64,000 nt of DNA from Circinella umbellata. Its lineage: Eukaryota; Mucoromycota; Mucoromycetes; Mucorales; Lichtheimiaceae. Of the stretch, positions 11,909 through 25,079 are shown piece by piece. The notes below the pieces were generated by a model. The model did no database searches. It was not told where the DNA came from and saw nothing but the letters and a program-made list of their open reading frames with translations. The stretch is taken from contig JAIWNF010000049.1 in NCBI GenBank assembly GCA_025093555.1, positions 248,001-312,000 of the forward strand, in the 5' to 3' direction. How positions within the stretch are numbered: position 1 is the first letter of the stretch; every line of letters starts with the position of its first letter. The translations under genes were made by a program, and so were the position numbers.

Positions 11909-12150
11909 GATGAATTGAAATTGAATATGATTGGGACCCAGACAGAAGTGCTGTCATTGGAACCACCATCTACCTCCGAGCTCTGACCCACCACCCATCA
12001 TCACAACACCTCGCTCCCTCATCATCGTCTTTAATTTACCGTGACAAATTAATACCAAAAATTCCACAATTTCAGTATACACAGTAGATAGATCTATAGG
12101 ATCCGGACAAGCACTCTAATCTATCCATTATTAATAAAGGGTACTAGATG
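11909..12150 (+). pseudogene. LINE reverse-transcriptase relic, downstream half
   Basis: Directly after the right ATA, in the frame that carried the ADD motif, the sequence encodes YDWDPDRSAVIG, the W-x-P-x-K/R-S block that follows ADD in LINE reverse transcriptases. Weaker similarity follows to the region leading to the YLG-I-P motif, with stops. The distance from ADD to this block is about 30 codons once the element is removed, the normal spacing for the family. The relic fades beyond about 12150. Confidence 0.7.
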
Positions 12151-13473
12151 TTAGAATTCTAGAAGATGTAGTCAAGGAAGAGTAAGGTTTGGATATAAAC
12201 TGTTTAAACATATAAAAAGATGTTCTTTGGAACATACGTAGACTAATTCAGAAATCTTTTATAACGAGTTCCAGACAAGCTGATGTATTAATACAGTCTT
12301 CATGAGTAACTGTGAATTATGACAACAATTCACGTTTTATTCTTCTTTTAATAAATAATACATATATATGCTGTAATAAACAAATAAGGTTTCTTTTCAA
12401 AGTGTACCTTGGAATGCTTTTTAATTATAGGTGTATTAAGTCCAGTCAACTTGGCAACCAACATGTCACCAAAGCAACAGAAAACTTATAGCTACTTCAC
12501 CAATTGGGTCTATGTACATCAATATGGTACTGGACTTATGCAGTCTCAGAAAGCTTACCCTTCGTACTTTTGTTCGGTCAAATTCTGGAATACTGTGTCC
12601 AATTCCACTCTTAAAAAATTAATTTTCAAGGATCATCGGATGTTTAAATATTTTCGAGTCAATCCTTGAATTTCATCCTTTGATCCTTTAACTAGATCCA
12701 GAGGATTTTATAGACTTCTTATCTATCCTTTTAGAACACAATTACAAATAAGCAGGTCCTAGAGTATTCTATTTATTTCTGTCTTTTTTCTTTTCCACTA
12801 ACTTTGACATTTTCTTTTATCAAGGGATTTAATTGGTAAATCCCTCTATTTTCTAATATTTCTATATGTATCTATATAATTTTTCTTCTCATAATGCACT
12901 GCAACGAAACGACTTTATGCTCAAAGGCCCCGGTCAATCCAAGTCTTTCATTATAAAAATTGTTGCTTATATAAATTATGGATAGAAATCCAAATAATAT
13001 CGATCTTTAAGACTATTAAACCTTGATTTTTCCCCAGTTATTGAATAGAATATAACTCTGATAGTTATAGTAGAAAAAAAAAAGGAGACATTTTATGGAA
13101 TAATAGTTTCTCCGAGGATATAGATTACGTGTTTATTTGATCTATTCTTTGGTACTTTGGGACAAAACGAATAAAGCGTAATTGTTTTTTTTTGTCTTTT
13201 GGTTCAATAATAATCTGAGTATAAATGAATAAATATTGTAACTAGGCTAAAATAATAAAAAATTGAGATTATCCATGTAAAAGAAAGAGTGATACGTAAG
13301 CTTCTTTTTTCAGAATACTCATAGTATGATGTATACAGTTATACCAGCTTTATGGTAAATCATTATCATTTGAAGAAAACGTGTGTGTTATTTATTATAA
13401 AATGAAATCCCCGCTGTCTTTTCTTTTTTTTTTCTTTGCTCTGTCTCTCTCTTAACTATTTTATTTTGAGTCT

Positions 13474-13507
<34 letters not shown>

Positions 13508-13563
13508 TTTTGGGTACACCCTAAAAAAATAAACCTTTACGCGAAATAAAAAATAAAAATATC
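12151..13563. other. Spacer upstream of NOT1
   Basis: There is no clear gene. An 86-codon open stretch at 12409-12669 could be further LINE debris, but I see no diagnostic motif. A 28-base poly-T run at 13477-13504 sits just before the NOT1 start, in a pyrimidine-rich leader. Confidence 0.5.
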
Positions 13564-13578
13564 ATGGTCCATGATTGA
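13564..13578 (+). promoter_or_regulatory. Four-codon uORF overlapping the NOT1 start
   Basis: ATG GTC CAT GAT TGA. Its stop codon lies past the first base of the NOT1 ATG at 13571, so the two reading frames overlap. Such a uORF can lower initiation at the main start or allow stop-restart. This is inferred from sequence only and depends on transcription starting upstream of 13564. Confidence 0.5.
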
Positions 13579-14499
13579 TCCCCTTCTCTTTGGAAGCATG
13601 AGTAGTGGATTAGAACTTAATAATAATACGAGCCCTCCCTCTTATAATTCATATTCAACAAGAACACAACGATCAAGTCTTGTACGCATTGTCAAGGCGC
13701 AAGTGGTCTTATTATTATCTAATCTAAGTAACGAAAACTATGCAAGGAACGCATCAGAGATTCGCTCGGTAAAGGACTTTTATTTTATTTTATATATTTT
13801 TATTTTTTTACTTTTCTTTTTCCCCTCTCTTTTTCTCTCTTTCTTTTTTTAATTCTTTTGATATTATATTGTTATATTTATTATTATTGTTATATTTAAT
13901 TAATTAATTAATATTTTTTTTTCTTTAATTAATTAAACTCCATCATCTTTTTTTATTTTTCTGGGGTGGGATTATAAAATAAAATAGTTGCTTGAAACAC
14001 AAGGAAACGAAATACGAGAATATCTATATCGACACATTTTAATTGAAATCTTTAAACAACAACCTTTACAAGCTAAAAAACGTACACAACCTCAATTATT
14101 ACGTTTATTAAAAGAAACAGGCAACTTTGTGACAAAAGAAAATACTATTCCTTTTGCTCATTCATTACAACAATTCTGTCAACAAGACGCCACAACGCGT
14201 GTCGATTTAGCCCTTCTCTTTGAACATCTCGAGTTTGACCCTTTTGATCAATTCGTTTACTCCGCGTCTCTTTTAATTAATATTCAACAACCCATCACAT
14301 CTCAAGGTAAAAATACTATTACATTTTTTTTTTTGAGATTGTTGGATGGTAAAATAGATTGGGCGAATATTTTTATTTTTTTTTGCAGGAACTTCAAATA
14401 ATAATAGTAGTAACCACCTTTCTATTTTAATTTCTATAGCACAAAAAATTGCAATTCGAAATATAGGTGCTGCAACAAGTATTTTAACAGTAGCAGCAG

Positions 14500-14537
<38 letters not shown>

Positions 14538-17500
14538 AATAATAATAACAAAACCTTTGGAGAATCACTTGTTCTGTGGACCCTTAAATTGATAGATAAT
14601 TGTATCAATATTCTCGGTTCTTCAGACGAACGAGATCTCACCCTCTTAATATCAGCCCTTGTACAAAAATTAGGAAATCAGCATCATCAAGCAAAAGAAT
14701 TGCAAGATAAGATTATTAAAAAAATGAATGAAAAGTAAGTATTATATATATTTTCATGAACCTATATTTTAACCAACAAGAAAGAAAGGGGTAGGGGCGA
14801 GGAAATTCTTAATTATTGATTTGAATTATTATTTTTATTACTATTATGAATTTATAAATAGAGGAGGAATTGTTGAAAAACCATCATTATCATCAACAAG
14901 TGCATTGGGTACAAGATTACTCAATGCTGGAAAAGAGTCTTGTGATTCTGTTGAATCAATTCAAGCTATTCTTAATGGATTAAAAATAACAGAAAAAGAT
15001 GTGGGTCAAGCTTTGGCAGTAATGTCCCGGTCACAAAATGAAAGAGATATTAAGGCACCCATGTATGGTTGGAATGTACAAAACTTTGTGACGGCAATAA
15101 CTCGAGTGGTAGGTTTTTAAATTTTAAATATAATAATAAAATAAAGAAATTGAAGGATTTGACCATTATTATCAAAATCGTGCGAGAAAGTGAAGGAAAA
15201 AAAATGGTTAACTTTTTTTTTTGTTATATATATCAATTAGGCTCCTGAATTAGATTGGTATAATGTAATTAAAGGTCTTGATTGTGAAGATTTTTTCTTA
15301 TATGATCCGGAAGGACTTAATGTTCTCGTTCATGCATGGCAATGTTGTCCAGAGGTAATAAAATATACATTGGAGGAGTGACGAAAGCAATTTTTTACTA
15401 ATGAGATTCGTATATCTTTGATAGAAACAACACTCATTCCCTGTGAATAAATTTTTTGATAAATGGCAAAATGTCAAAGGACAAGTCAGTGCTTTATATC
15501 GAATTATTAGTGCACCAACAAACCTTGTTGATGTAACATCATGTTCAAAGAAAAAGATTTTGGATATGGAAGATTTCAAATCATGTTCGAGAGAAACTCG
15601 GTCCATGGCATTACAATTAGTTCAGAGTCAACTCAATTCATTGGATTTAATTGAGTGTGTATTAAATATGGGAGAAGATAATCCAACAGAAGATGTCAAA
15701 CTATTTTTGGATATGTTACTTCATCAGAGTCCTGAATTGGTATTTTTGGGTCTCGTGCAAATTCAGGTATGATTTATATAGAAGAAGATACGCAGTAATA
15801 GTTTGTATGTTTTTTTTTGTCGAGTTATTAACTCTATATTTTATTTGAATTATATAGCCAATCAAGCAATCTTTCCATGTTACATTATTAAAACAATTAT
15901 TATTACATTATCTTAATGGTAATCCAAGTAGCTCGTTGGTTTTGGCCAAGGCTCATCAGGATAATCCTGATATATTACGACAAGGCTTTGTTGAAATGTA
16001 TAATAAGGATCCAACAACTTTAACTCGTTTAATGGATATTGTAATGGATCTACAGGTAATTTTATTCTTCTTATTAATTGGTTGGGGTGGATATGGAAAT
16101 AGGAGGGGCAGGAAGAAGGGATGAACTTTATTTATTATGGTAATTTATAATGTGAATTTACTCAGCCCAACTCACACAATACGCATAATCTTTCGAATAG
16201 ATATTCCCTGATGTTATGAGTGATTTACCATTCTTTATGGCCATGGATATGGCAGCTTTGGCTTCAAGACGACAGCATTTAAATCTGGCAAAATGGCTTT
16301 ATGAAGTTTTATTATCGGGTAAAGAAGGACTTGTACGTGCAGCAATTGAATTCCTTGATCAAAAAATTATCGCAGAACAGAAACGAAATGATCCAAATGC
16401 TCCTTTAACTACCATTCCATTATCTTTGGATACCGCTGCCACATTTTTGAAGATTATATCTGAATGGTATGTTGTTGTTTTTTTTTTGTTTTTCCAACGA
16501 AAAAAAGGGTGTTTTTTAAACTACTTTCCACTTATTCTTATATGTATATATATATAAATAGTTCATTGGATCCCACGGAGAAAGGTTTATTAAAAGAAGT
16601 TCAGGCCAAAAGCTTTAGAGTATACCCCGATTTGGCCAATGCCGGAATTCAACTTGACACGACCACTACTGCTACTACTGGTACAAGTGCTGCTAATGTT
16701 ACTACTGCTAGTAATGCTAGTAATACTGGTGGAACACCACCAGCAGGAACAAATTCGGCAGAAAATTCACCTTCTGAATCAGCTGAAATAGAAACTGAAG
16801 CCAATGAATATTATGTCCAATTATACAGTGGAACTTTGACAATGGACCAAATGATTAATTTGTTGATACGTTTCAGTTCATCACCTGTCAAACACGAAAA
16901 TGATGTTTACAAGTGCATCATTCATAATATTCTTGATGAATATCATTTTTTCACCAAATACCCTGACAAAGAATTATCCATCACCGCCAATTTATTTGGC
17001 GCCATGATTCAAAATCGATTGATGCCACCCAATGCATTATCCATTGCTTTACGACTCGTAATTGATGCATTACAGAATCATGAACCGGGATCAAAAATGT
17101 CCAATTTTGGTATTCAAGCATTATTACGTTTCAAGGGTCAAATACCAGAATGGCCAGATTATTGTCGTCAATTATTACAAATTTCTTATCTAGAACAAGC
17201 AAGTCCTGATCTTGTTCAATTTGTACGTCGTGCGTTACAACAACAACAGCAGCAACAGCAACAACAAGATTCTAATAATACTTCACGTGTAGCAGCAGCC
17301 ACAGTATCAGCAGCAGCAGCACAATTAGATAAGAATGGAACAAAGGTAGGAGGAAGTAAGCTATTATCCGTTGGAGCAACTCCAAGTATCAATGCCACAA
17401 CCAATGATGATCGGTCCGTATCAGAGCCTGTGTTTACCGCGCTTTATGTTCCTGAAGTGCCTTATGATGATGGCCATCATGAATATCTCACACCAGATGA

Positions 17501-20500
17501 ATCTATTCAAGATAAAATTCTTTTTATTATCAATAATATTGCACGTGATAATTTTGATTCCAAATTAGACGATTTGAAGCAACAATTGGAAATGTCATTT
17601 TATCAGTGGTTCAGTGACTATCTTGTAGTCAAACGTGCTAGTATTGAACCCAATTATCACGAATTGTACCTACTATTATTAGACTCATTGGAAAGCCCAC
17701 TTTTATACAGACACGTTCTTCGAGAAACTTATGTTAACATCAAGATTCTTCTCAATTCAGCCAAAACTGCTACTTCATCAAGCGAACGTAGTCTTTTAAA
17801 GAATTTAGGCGCATGGTTAGGTGGATTGACATTGGCAAAGAATCGACCTATTAAACAAAAGAATGTATCATTCAAGGTAAAATAATATAATCTATTCGGA
17901 AAAAAATTGGAAAAGGAGAAAAAAATATCTTTTGGATATATTTATTCAGATATTAATTATTATAATTATAATAATTATTATTATTATTACTATTAGGATT
18001 TATTACTTGAAGGTTATGATAACAAACGATTGATTGTAATTATTCCATTTGTCTGTAAAGTTCTTGAACAAGGTGCAAAAAGTCGAGTATTTAGACCACC
18101 TAATCCATGGCTAATGGCAGTTTTGAAATTATTGGTCGAGCTATATCATTCAGCTGATCTTCGGTTGAACTTGAAATTCGAAATTGAGGTATTATGCAAG
18201 AGTCTCGATGTCGAATTAGAAGGTAAATAAGACAAAAGAATTTTAATTGGAAATAAAAGTGAGGGATAACTTATAACAAGAGTAGGAAGAATGAACTAAT
18301 GAGTTGCTTATATATAATATAATTAATTGTTATAGAAATTGAACCAACATCTTTGCTTCATGCTGAGCGTCCAAAGCAAAAAGTAATCTCAGTTGCTGGT
18401 AGACTGGGTGAACAAAATCTAGCAACTACACCTGGAAAACTTATGACGGCTTCTTCGGTGCATACCGCTGGCTCGGATGCTGAAGCTGTACCATCCTCTC
18501 AAGCTGAGCCAGAATTATCCACCATGCTTGCTGAAATTGCACCTTATATTACCTTCAATTCTCAAATCAACATGTATAGTACTGAACCTGATTTACGACG
18601 TATGGTTGTTCAATCCATTCTTCAAAGCATTCGAGAGGTATTTATTTTTTTCTTGTTTCATTCTGTTTGTTTTTTTACTTATACTGATCTTTATATGTTA
18701 TTGTTTCTTTTATAATATTAGATTGTTAATGCTATCGTGGAACGATCTGTTAGTATTGCCGCATTATCAACTCGGGATATCGTTGCTAAAGATTTTGCCT
18801 TAGATTCAGATGAAGAAAAGATGCGTGAAGCTGCTTATATGATGGTATCCGGATTGGCTAGTGGATTTGCAATTGTGACATGTAAAGAATCTTTAAAACC
18901 TACATTGGTTTCCGGCTTACACGCTGTGTTTGTTCATCATGGTATTGCTGACGTAAGTATTAAGAAAGTTATAAAACAAAAAACAAAGAAGTTTTTGAAA
19001 GAAAATCCACTTATATATTTTTATTTATATATAGACGCTTGCTGAACAAGCTGCTTTTGTCACTGCAGCAGATAATATGGAATTAGCATGTGTTGTCATT
19101 GAGAGGGTAATTATTCACAAAGCAAAATCTCAGGTTGATCGTGCACTCATGGAATCATATGCTACACGTCGAAACCATCGTGAACAACGACCTGATCAAA
19201 CTTACATTGATCCTGAATATGCATCCATGGCTCGCTACGTAGCTAGACTACCTCCTCCTCTTCGTATCACACCTGGGGGTGTTCAACCTGGTTATCTTGG
19301 TGTTTATGAAGAATTTGGAAGACTTCCACGATTGAAGACAATAAATAATGCAGCAAATGAGACCCTTATTGACGGTCAAGTCGGAATGGACCAGTATTCC
19401 AGTCCTATGACACCTGGTGCTGCTGTTGCTGGTAATCGTAATATGAATCATGGACAATACGATGCTTTATCAATGCAAGGATCCACTGGTCAAGGTCCCA
19501 CGAACAGTGCACAAATTATTGAACGTAGTGCTCATCTTGTATTGGAACTTAGTACTCTTGCGAATCAATATCATTTACCAAGTTTTGATTCACTTCCAGC
19601 TCAACATGATATTCGATTAATCATCCGTGAAATTCTTTTGGCGGTGATGTCAAGTTATGACAAAGCTGAAATTGTACGTGAACTTGCTCAACGATTGATG
19701 CATCTCTTATACCGTAGTGAAACACAGTTGGCTATTGAAACACATGTTGTACTTTTGGATCGTTTATGTGAAATCTCACCTGAAGTCGCTCAACAAGTCA
19801 AGGCATGGGTGGGTCGAGCTGACGACGAACGTAAATTTGTACTACCAGTGACACTTGCATTGATCAAGGGGGGTATGATCCATTTACCTGATTATGACCG
19901 TGAATTGGCTCGACTTGTTGAACAAGGACATACCAGTGCCACGGATTATACAGCTCGATTGATTCATGCAACTATTTTTGCCGATCCCCCATTGGCTACA
20001 CGACAAGATATGATTACATCTTTGGAAGCATTGAGTCGTATTCGTAGCCCTGCTCCCGACAGTGTCAAATTATTAATGAATGAGTTACGGCAATTGACAG
20101 CCATTGAACGAAGCGAATATGAGGCATCCATTCGTGAACAATTCCGAGTTCAATTTGTTGACTGGGTCAAGCATTGTCAACTTGCAGCAGCCACCGAACA
20201 ATCACGACAAGCATTTATTATACAACTTTTTGATCAAGGTATTTTCAAGAATGGTAGCAATGAAACCGTATCCTTGTTTTTCCGCATTGCCATTGAAACT
20301 TCTGTCGAACATGCCATGCGACAAATGGACAAGGATACAAACAAACTATCAGTCTATATCCCCATGGATGCCTTAGCCAAACTTCTTGCAGGCTACTCTA
20401 ATTTGCTTATCGAAAATAGTGGAGAACGTAATCATGATTTGACACAATTCTTATCTGTCATTATTGTGGTTTTGGCGCGCTATCACGAAGCGCGACAACA

Positions 20501-21773
20501 GCAGTTTGATCAACGCCCTTTTATGCGACTGTTTGTGAGCTTGTTGAACGAGTATCACCGTAGCTCGGATGCACTTTGTTTGACCGCATTGTCTGCTATT
20601 GGTAATGTTTTGTACGTGGTTCAGCCAAGACATTTCCCTGGATTTACATTTGCCTGGTTCCAATTAATTTCACATCGAATGTTTATGCCCAAATTACTAT
20701 TGACCGAGAATCAAGCAGTACGTTTATATTTATAATTCTTTTTTTTATCACAAAAGGGGTTTCAATATATATATATATAACTGACATATTCTTGTTTTTT
20801 TTCTCTTTCGCTTATTTAGGGCCGTGCATTATTCCATCGTTTACTGATTTCAGGACTACAATTCATGGGCCCTTATTTATCAACTGAACTTCGAGATACT
20901 ACTCGATTATTATATAAGGGTACCTTACGAATGTTATTGGTCTTATTACATGATTTCCCCGAATTCTTGTGTGATTATCATCAAAGCTTCTGTGATGTGA
21001 TTCCTGCTTCTTGTATGCAATTACGAAATTTGGTCTTAAGTGCGTTCCCTCGTAATATGCGTTTGCCCGACCCATTTACTCCTCAACTCAAGGTGGATTT
21101 GCTCCCTGAAATTCGTTCAGAGCCCCAAATTCTTTCCGATTATACAGCAGCTCTCGAATCAGGCAACTTTAAGGAACAAATTGACGAGTATTTGAAGACT
21201 CAGACACCACCCAACTTTATTGATTCAATTTGTGATCAATTGCGAACAGGTGATGAGTATGATGTAGCCAAAATCAATGCATTTGTCTTTTATGTTGGAT
21301 TGGATGGTATTGGAAAACAAACTCAGGTGCATCAAAGTATACATTGGAAGACACTTGAACAAGTTCTTGTTGATTTGGATCCTGAAGGTAAATATATATA
21401 TAATACAGACACACCCAGATATATGCATAAAAAAAGACAGGAGAGAGTAAGTTATTTACAACAATACAACATTATAATAGGTCGTTATCTTTATTTGGGT
21501 GCAATTGCCAATCAATTACGTTACCCCAATAGCCATACACATTATTTCAGTTGTGTTTTACTTTCGCTGTTCAAGGAAACTGATGATGAATTTATCAAGG
21601 AACAAATCACACGTGTATTATTGGAACGATTAATTGTAAACCGCCCTCATCCATGGGGACTTTTAATCACTTTTATCGAATTGATGAAGAATCCATGTTA
21701 TAAATTCTGGGAATACAAGTTTGTTCGATGTGCAACAGATATTGAACGACTCTTTGAAAGCGTGTCTCGATAA
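13571..21773 (+). CDS. NOT1: NOT1, scaffold subunit of the CCR4-NOT deadenylase complex
   Basis: Spliced protein of 2,215 aa, near the usual 2,100-2,400. Exons: 13571-13768, 13988-14306, 14389-14734, 14862-15108, 15241-15354, 15425-15766, 15858-16055, 16201-16466, 16562-17876, 17997-18222, 18336-18637, 18722-18952, 19035-20717, 20820-21387, 21481-21773. NOT1 holds the CAF1/CCR4 nucleases, CAF40 and the NOT2/NOT3 module, and so drives mRNA deadenylation in the cytoplasm. Visible regions: N-terminal helical repeats (1-650); MIF4G-type CAF1-binding region (about 960-1190, with RPPNPWLMAVLKLL and LNLKFEIEVLCK); CAF40-binding DUF3819-like region (about 1275-1370); NOT1 C-terminal domain (about 1640-2205) ending in the hallmark ANQLRYPNSHTHYFSC and NRPHPWGLLITFIEL. 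Poly-Asn (exon 3) and poly-Gln (exon 9) tracts are strain-variable candidates. M10 (13598) is an alternative start. The last intron is in frame and stop-free. Confidence 0.95.
14506..14555 (+). repeat. AAC/AAT trinucleotide repeat coding poly-Asn in NOT1
   Basis: About sixteen consecutive Asn codons (mostly AAC, then AAT) in exon 3 of NOT1, within the N-terminal helical region. The mix of codons suggests an older, partly stabilised repeat. Confidence 0.85.
21388..21480 (+). other. Stop-free intron of 93 nt in NOT1
   Basis: This is the last intron (donor GTAAAT, acceptor ATAG). Removing it joins DLDPEG directly to RYLYLGAIANQLRYPN, exactly as in other NOT1 proteins. Its length is 31 codons and it has no in-frame stop, so retention would add a 31-residue insert without truncating the protein. 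Confidence 0.85.
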
Positions 21774-22919
21774 AAATTAAAAAAAATAAACAAAATGAAA
21801 AGTTAATAACCATCATCATACATCCATCACATTCACTACCACAGTAACAACAGCAACAATACACGTAACAATTTATAATACAACAACAATGATAAAAGCA
21901 TGTTTCTTTTCCCTTCTATTATATTATATTACATCATTAATATACAAACCAAAACACACATTGTCTCACACACTCACACACTCACACACACTCGCTCAAT
22001 TTATATAACTATAACTCACATTATTTTTACACGCACGCACACATATATATATTCATATTCTTCACATCTTATTCACATTACTAGAAGGTGGCCACACAAA
22101 CACAAATTTACACACTTTTAAAAAGGACACACTTCATGTATAATACATTTTCTTTTTTTTTTTTCACTTTTATATTCTTCATAAAAAATATTCTTTTTTC
22201 TTCCTTTTTACCCTTCCTTCTTGTTGTTCTTGCTCTCTCTCCTATTATTTCCTCCATCCATCATAGCCATATTATCTTTCTCTCCTTTTTTTTCTTTCTT
22301 TGATGTGCATTCCTAATGATAAAAAGAAAAACGAAAATTAGTATTATTTATTAGGAAAAGGTTTTATCATGTATTTCTTTTAAAAAGATTACATTGAATA
22401 CAGGAAATAGCGATTATTTTTGTGAGTTTTTAGTATGACTTCATTTTTTTTTCTATTTCCATGGACAAGTTCTTTGTAGCAACAATTGCTGGATTAAATT
22501 TGTTGTCATGGTAATATCATTGCTATCATATGGACTGGACAATATAGTTTCTCATTTGTTCTGTCCTAAAAGAAAACCAACAATGATTATGTTCCCTCGT
22601 CCCCATTGTTTTTTTTTTTCCCATGGTCCAACGGACTAATTATATGTTATACCAGTCAAACTTCAAACATATTCTAAAGAACTGAATGAAATTATTTATT
22701 CGATCTCTTTGTTTCATGAAAGAACTTTCAACTGACTACAAAAAGAATAACGAAGATGAACCTAATCATGTATCGAGTTTCATATAAAAATTTTCCTCTG
22801 GAAGCATTGTTTCTTTCGTTCTTTTTTCTTTTACGTAACCCATCATTATTAGCATTCAATATAATTCAGAACTCTGTAAAAAGTATAATATAATAACAAC
22901 AGAAAGACAACTTACTACT
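21774..22919. other. Spacer between NOT1 and the first F-box gene
   Basis: No gene seen. A CA/CT-rich simple-sequence patch (about 21950-22060) follows the NOT1 3' end. The remainder is AT-rich and includes the promoter of the F-box gene at 22920. Confidence 0.6.
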
Positions 22920-25079
22920 ATGTATACAGAAACAGTAGAATCAGCACAAAACATTCAATACACAACACCTTCCGCAGCTGTTAGCAAACAGGGGTCAACA
23001 ATATTTCAGAAACTTGAAGCTCAATGGCAAACATATTTAAAGCAAGGAACGCCAGATATAGCTCTAGCTGATGCAGAACAAATGATTAATCTTCTACCTC
23101 ATTCAGCAGTCGGTTTTATTCGTAAAAGTGAAGCCTATTTAATGTACGGATATAAAAAACAGGCGTTGTCGACATATGACAATGGTTTAAGAAGCGTAAC
23201 GAACACATTCGATATTCAACAGCTTTTGTTAGCAAGGGAACAAATTATAATGGAGATACACAATGCAAAGCGTATTGATTTTCTGGCCTGCTTACCAATG
23301 GAAATTGTAAATGAAATTGTATCACAGTTATCAAAAACTAGCAAAGCTACATGTCTATCGGTATCCAAAACATGGCGTGAACGAACGATTGAATCTCCTG
23401 ATGCTTGGAAATATATATCAATTGATAATACTACTGTTGTAAATATTCGAATTGCTAGCATACTTGGCCATGTTGCACCTCGTGTAAGATACTTCACATT
23501 GAAAAACGTTCACGACTCTGTACATCAGAAATATTTACAAAATATACGACCTGGACGTTTTAAGAAAATCCAATCGTTGGAAATCGCAGGTATGTTATTT
23601 ATGAAGATATTAGAAAGAAATACGTACTATTACATATATATATATACATATATTAACAATGTAAAAATAAAATACATTTACGTACAAAACATATTAGTAT
23701 GTTCTACTGAAAATTTAAACTTTTTCAAATCCACGCTTTCGGACGGGTTGTGGCGGATGAACAAAACGTTGAAAAATTTAGACGTTAATGTGGGAACAAA
23801 TGGAAGTGAGGTCACTTTGGCTAATCTTCTATTCATCAGTGATGCGTTAACAAATTTACGATATCAGACGTTTGGTGGTTGTCTAAGCAATGCTATTGGA
23901 GACTTTTGTATTGTTCCTGAAGATCATCCACTTGTGAGCTTAGATATTTCAAATTGTAATGTTCGTGGACCAGATATAGAAGTTATAATTAGAAAATGTC
24001 GAAAAATACGTCAATTAATGATGGATCAATGTGAAGTTTCAGTACTTGAACCTATTTCTTCCCTCGCAACAAATTTGGAGGTTTTGGTGCTCAATCATCG
24101 AGACAGTATTCCAACAGTTCCGGACTATGGTACAGATTATAATGACAACAGCAACAACAAGGTGCAAAGCGTTACAAATAAAAAGTCGACGATAACATCA
24201 ACAGGTTTAAAGGTGCTAGTTTCAAACAGTAGTTTTCATTATTTTTCAGTATCGGACCTTTTACCCATTATATATAAAAATAAGGCAACGCTTCAATCAA
24301 TTTTTGCAAATGTCCATGGCGATTTATCACCTTCACAAACCCAACAATTCGATATTATTTTCCCAAAATTCAAACTTGAAAATGTAACAAGTATCGTGAT
24401 TAATTTACCACCTCGTTTACAACCTTTTTTGCTACGATCACTTTCCAATTCAACATCATCTCTAGCTAACTTGGGAGCTTTAAACGTTATTCATATCAAT
24501 CCACTCATTCATTTTTTATCGAAAATTTTAGATCAACAAAAACAACAACAATCTTTTCTTCAGGCGCTGAAATTATACAATACGGATATACACAGTAACA
24601 TCACAACGAAAAGAAATTTAATTCGATTATTTAAACAGTATGCAAAAGTATCTGAAAATGGTAATTCGTTACGCCACGTGGATATTCAATATTGTCACGG
24701 TATGATGGATGATATACTTTTGGCTTTGGGTGAAATTAAAACTCTGAAAACAATTGTGTTTACTTCTTTATTTGATATTACGAGTCAAGGCATGTATGGA
24801 TTTATCAAAAAATTATCTCGCCATCAAGAAGTTATAAGCATTAGTTTGGGTGAACTAAATTGTGTTGATGATTATCTAATTGCTTCACTTGGTGCGATCG
24901 AAAGTCTAACGGAGCTTCAATTAGAACGTTTACGCAACGTGACAGGTGAAGGTATTCGGTATTTGATTGATAGAAAAGGTTCCAAATTAAAGACATTGAT
25001 ATTGAAAGATTGTTTTTCAGTTTCCCAAGAGTTGATCTGTTATGCAAAAGAAAAATTAGAAACATTTCAATCTGACTAG
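22920..25079 (+). CDS. TPR/F-box/LRR protein, tandem copy 1
   Basis: Two exons, 22920-23589 and 23698-25079, give 683 aa. Order of parts: a TPR-like helical region (about 30-105, with the block ADAEQMINLLPHSAVGFIRK and a second helix pair ending in YDNGL), an F-box (about 118-165: LPMEIVNEIVSQLSKTSKATCLSVSKTWRE in outline), then degenerate leucine-rich repeats to the end. The same order is found in fission yeast Pof3 and budding yeast Dia2, substrate receptors of SCF ubiquitin ligases; the F-box should bind Skp1 and the LRRs the substrate. Direct orthology is uncertain because three copies sit in tandem here and the family is expanded. The 108-nt intron is a multiple of three without stops. 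Splicing it out is supported by the matching phase-1 intron in both paralogues. Confidence 0.85.
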   Translation: MYTETVESAQNIQYTTPSAAVSKQGSTIFQKLEAQWQTYLKQGTPDIALADAEQMINLLPHSAVGFIRKSEAYLMYGYKKQALSTYDNGLRSVTNTFDIQQLLLAREQIIMEIHNAKRIDFLACLPMEIVNEIVSQLSKTSKATCLSVSKTWRERTIESPDAWKYISIDNTTVVNIRIASILGHVAPRVRYFTLKNVHDSVHQKYLQNIRPGRFKKIQSLEIAGMLFMKILERNTYYYIYIYTYINNVKIKYIYVQNILVCSTENLNFFKSTLSDGLWRMNKTLKNLDVNVGTNGSEVTLANLLFISDALTNLRYQTFGGCLSNAIGDFCIVPEDHPLVSLDISNCNVRGPDIEVIIRKCRKIRQLMMDQCEVSVLEPISSLATNLEVLVLNHRDSIPTVPDYGTDYNDNSNNKVQSVTNKKSTITSTGLKVLVSNSSFHYFSVSDLLPIIYKNKATLQSIFANVHGDLSPSQTQQFDIIFPKFKLENVTSIVINLPPRLQPFLLRSLSNSTSSLANLGALNVIHINPLIHFLSKILDQQKQQQSFLQALKLYNTDIHSNITTKRNLIRLFKQYAKVSENGNSLRHVDIQYCHGMMDDILLALGEIKTLKTIVFTSLFDITSQGMYGFIKKLSRHQEVISISLGELNCVDDYLIASLGAIESLTELQLERLRNVTGEGIRYLIDRKGSKLKTLILKDCFSVSQELICYAKEKLETFQSD
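23590..23697 (+). other. Stop-free intron of 108 nt in F-box copy 1
   Basis: Donor GTATGT, acceptor ATTAG. It lies at the same phase-1 position as the introns of copies 2 and 3, directly after the SLEI/SLTL block. It translates as a Tyr/Ile-rich, AT-driven run of 36 residues that neither paralogue has, which argues that it is an intron, although it is open in frame. Confidence 0.8.

Noticed and set aside
12409..12669. 86-codon open frame after the LINE relic
   Set aside because: It could be LINE C-terminal debris, but no diagnostic motif was found.
14273..14641. 122-codon minus-strand frame with a Leu run
   Set aside because: It is the antisense of the poly-Asn repeat in NOT1 exon 3.
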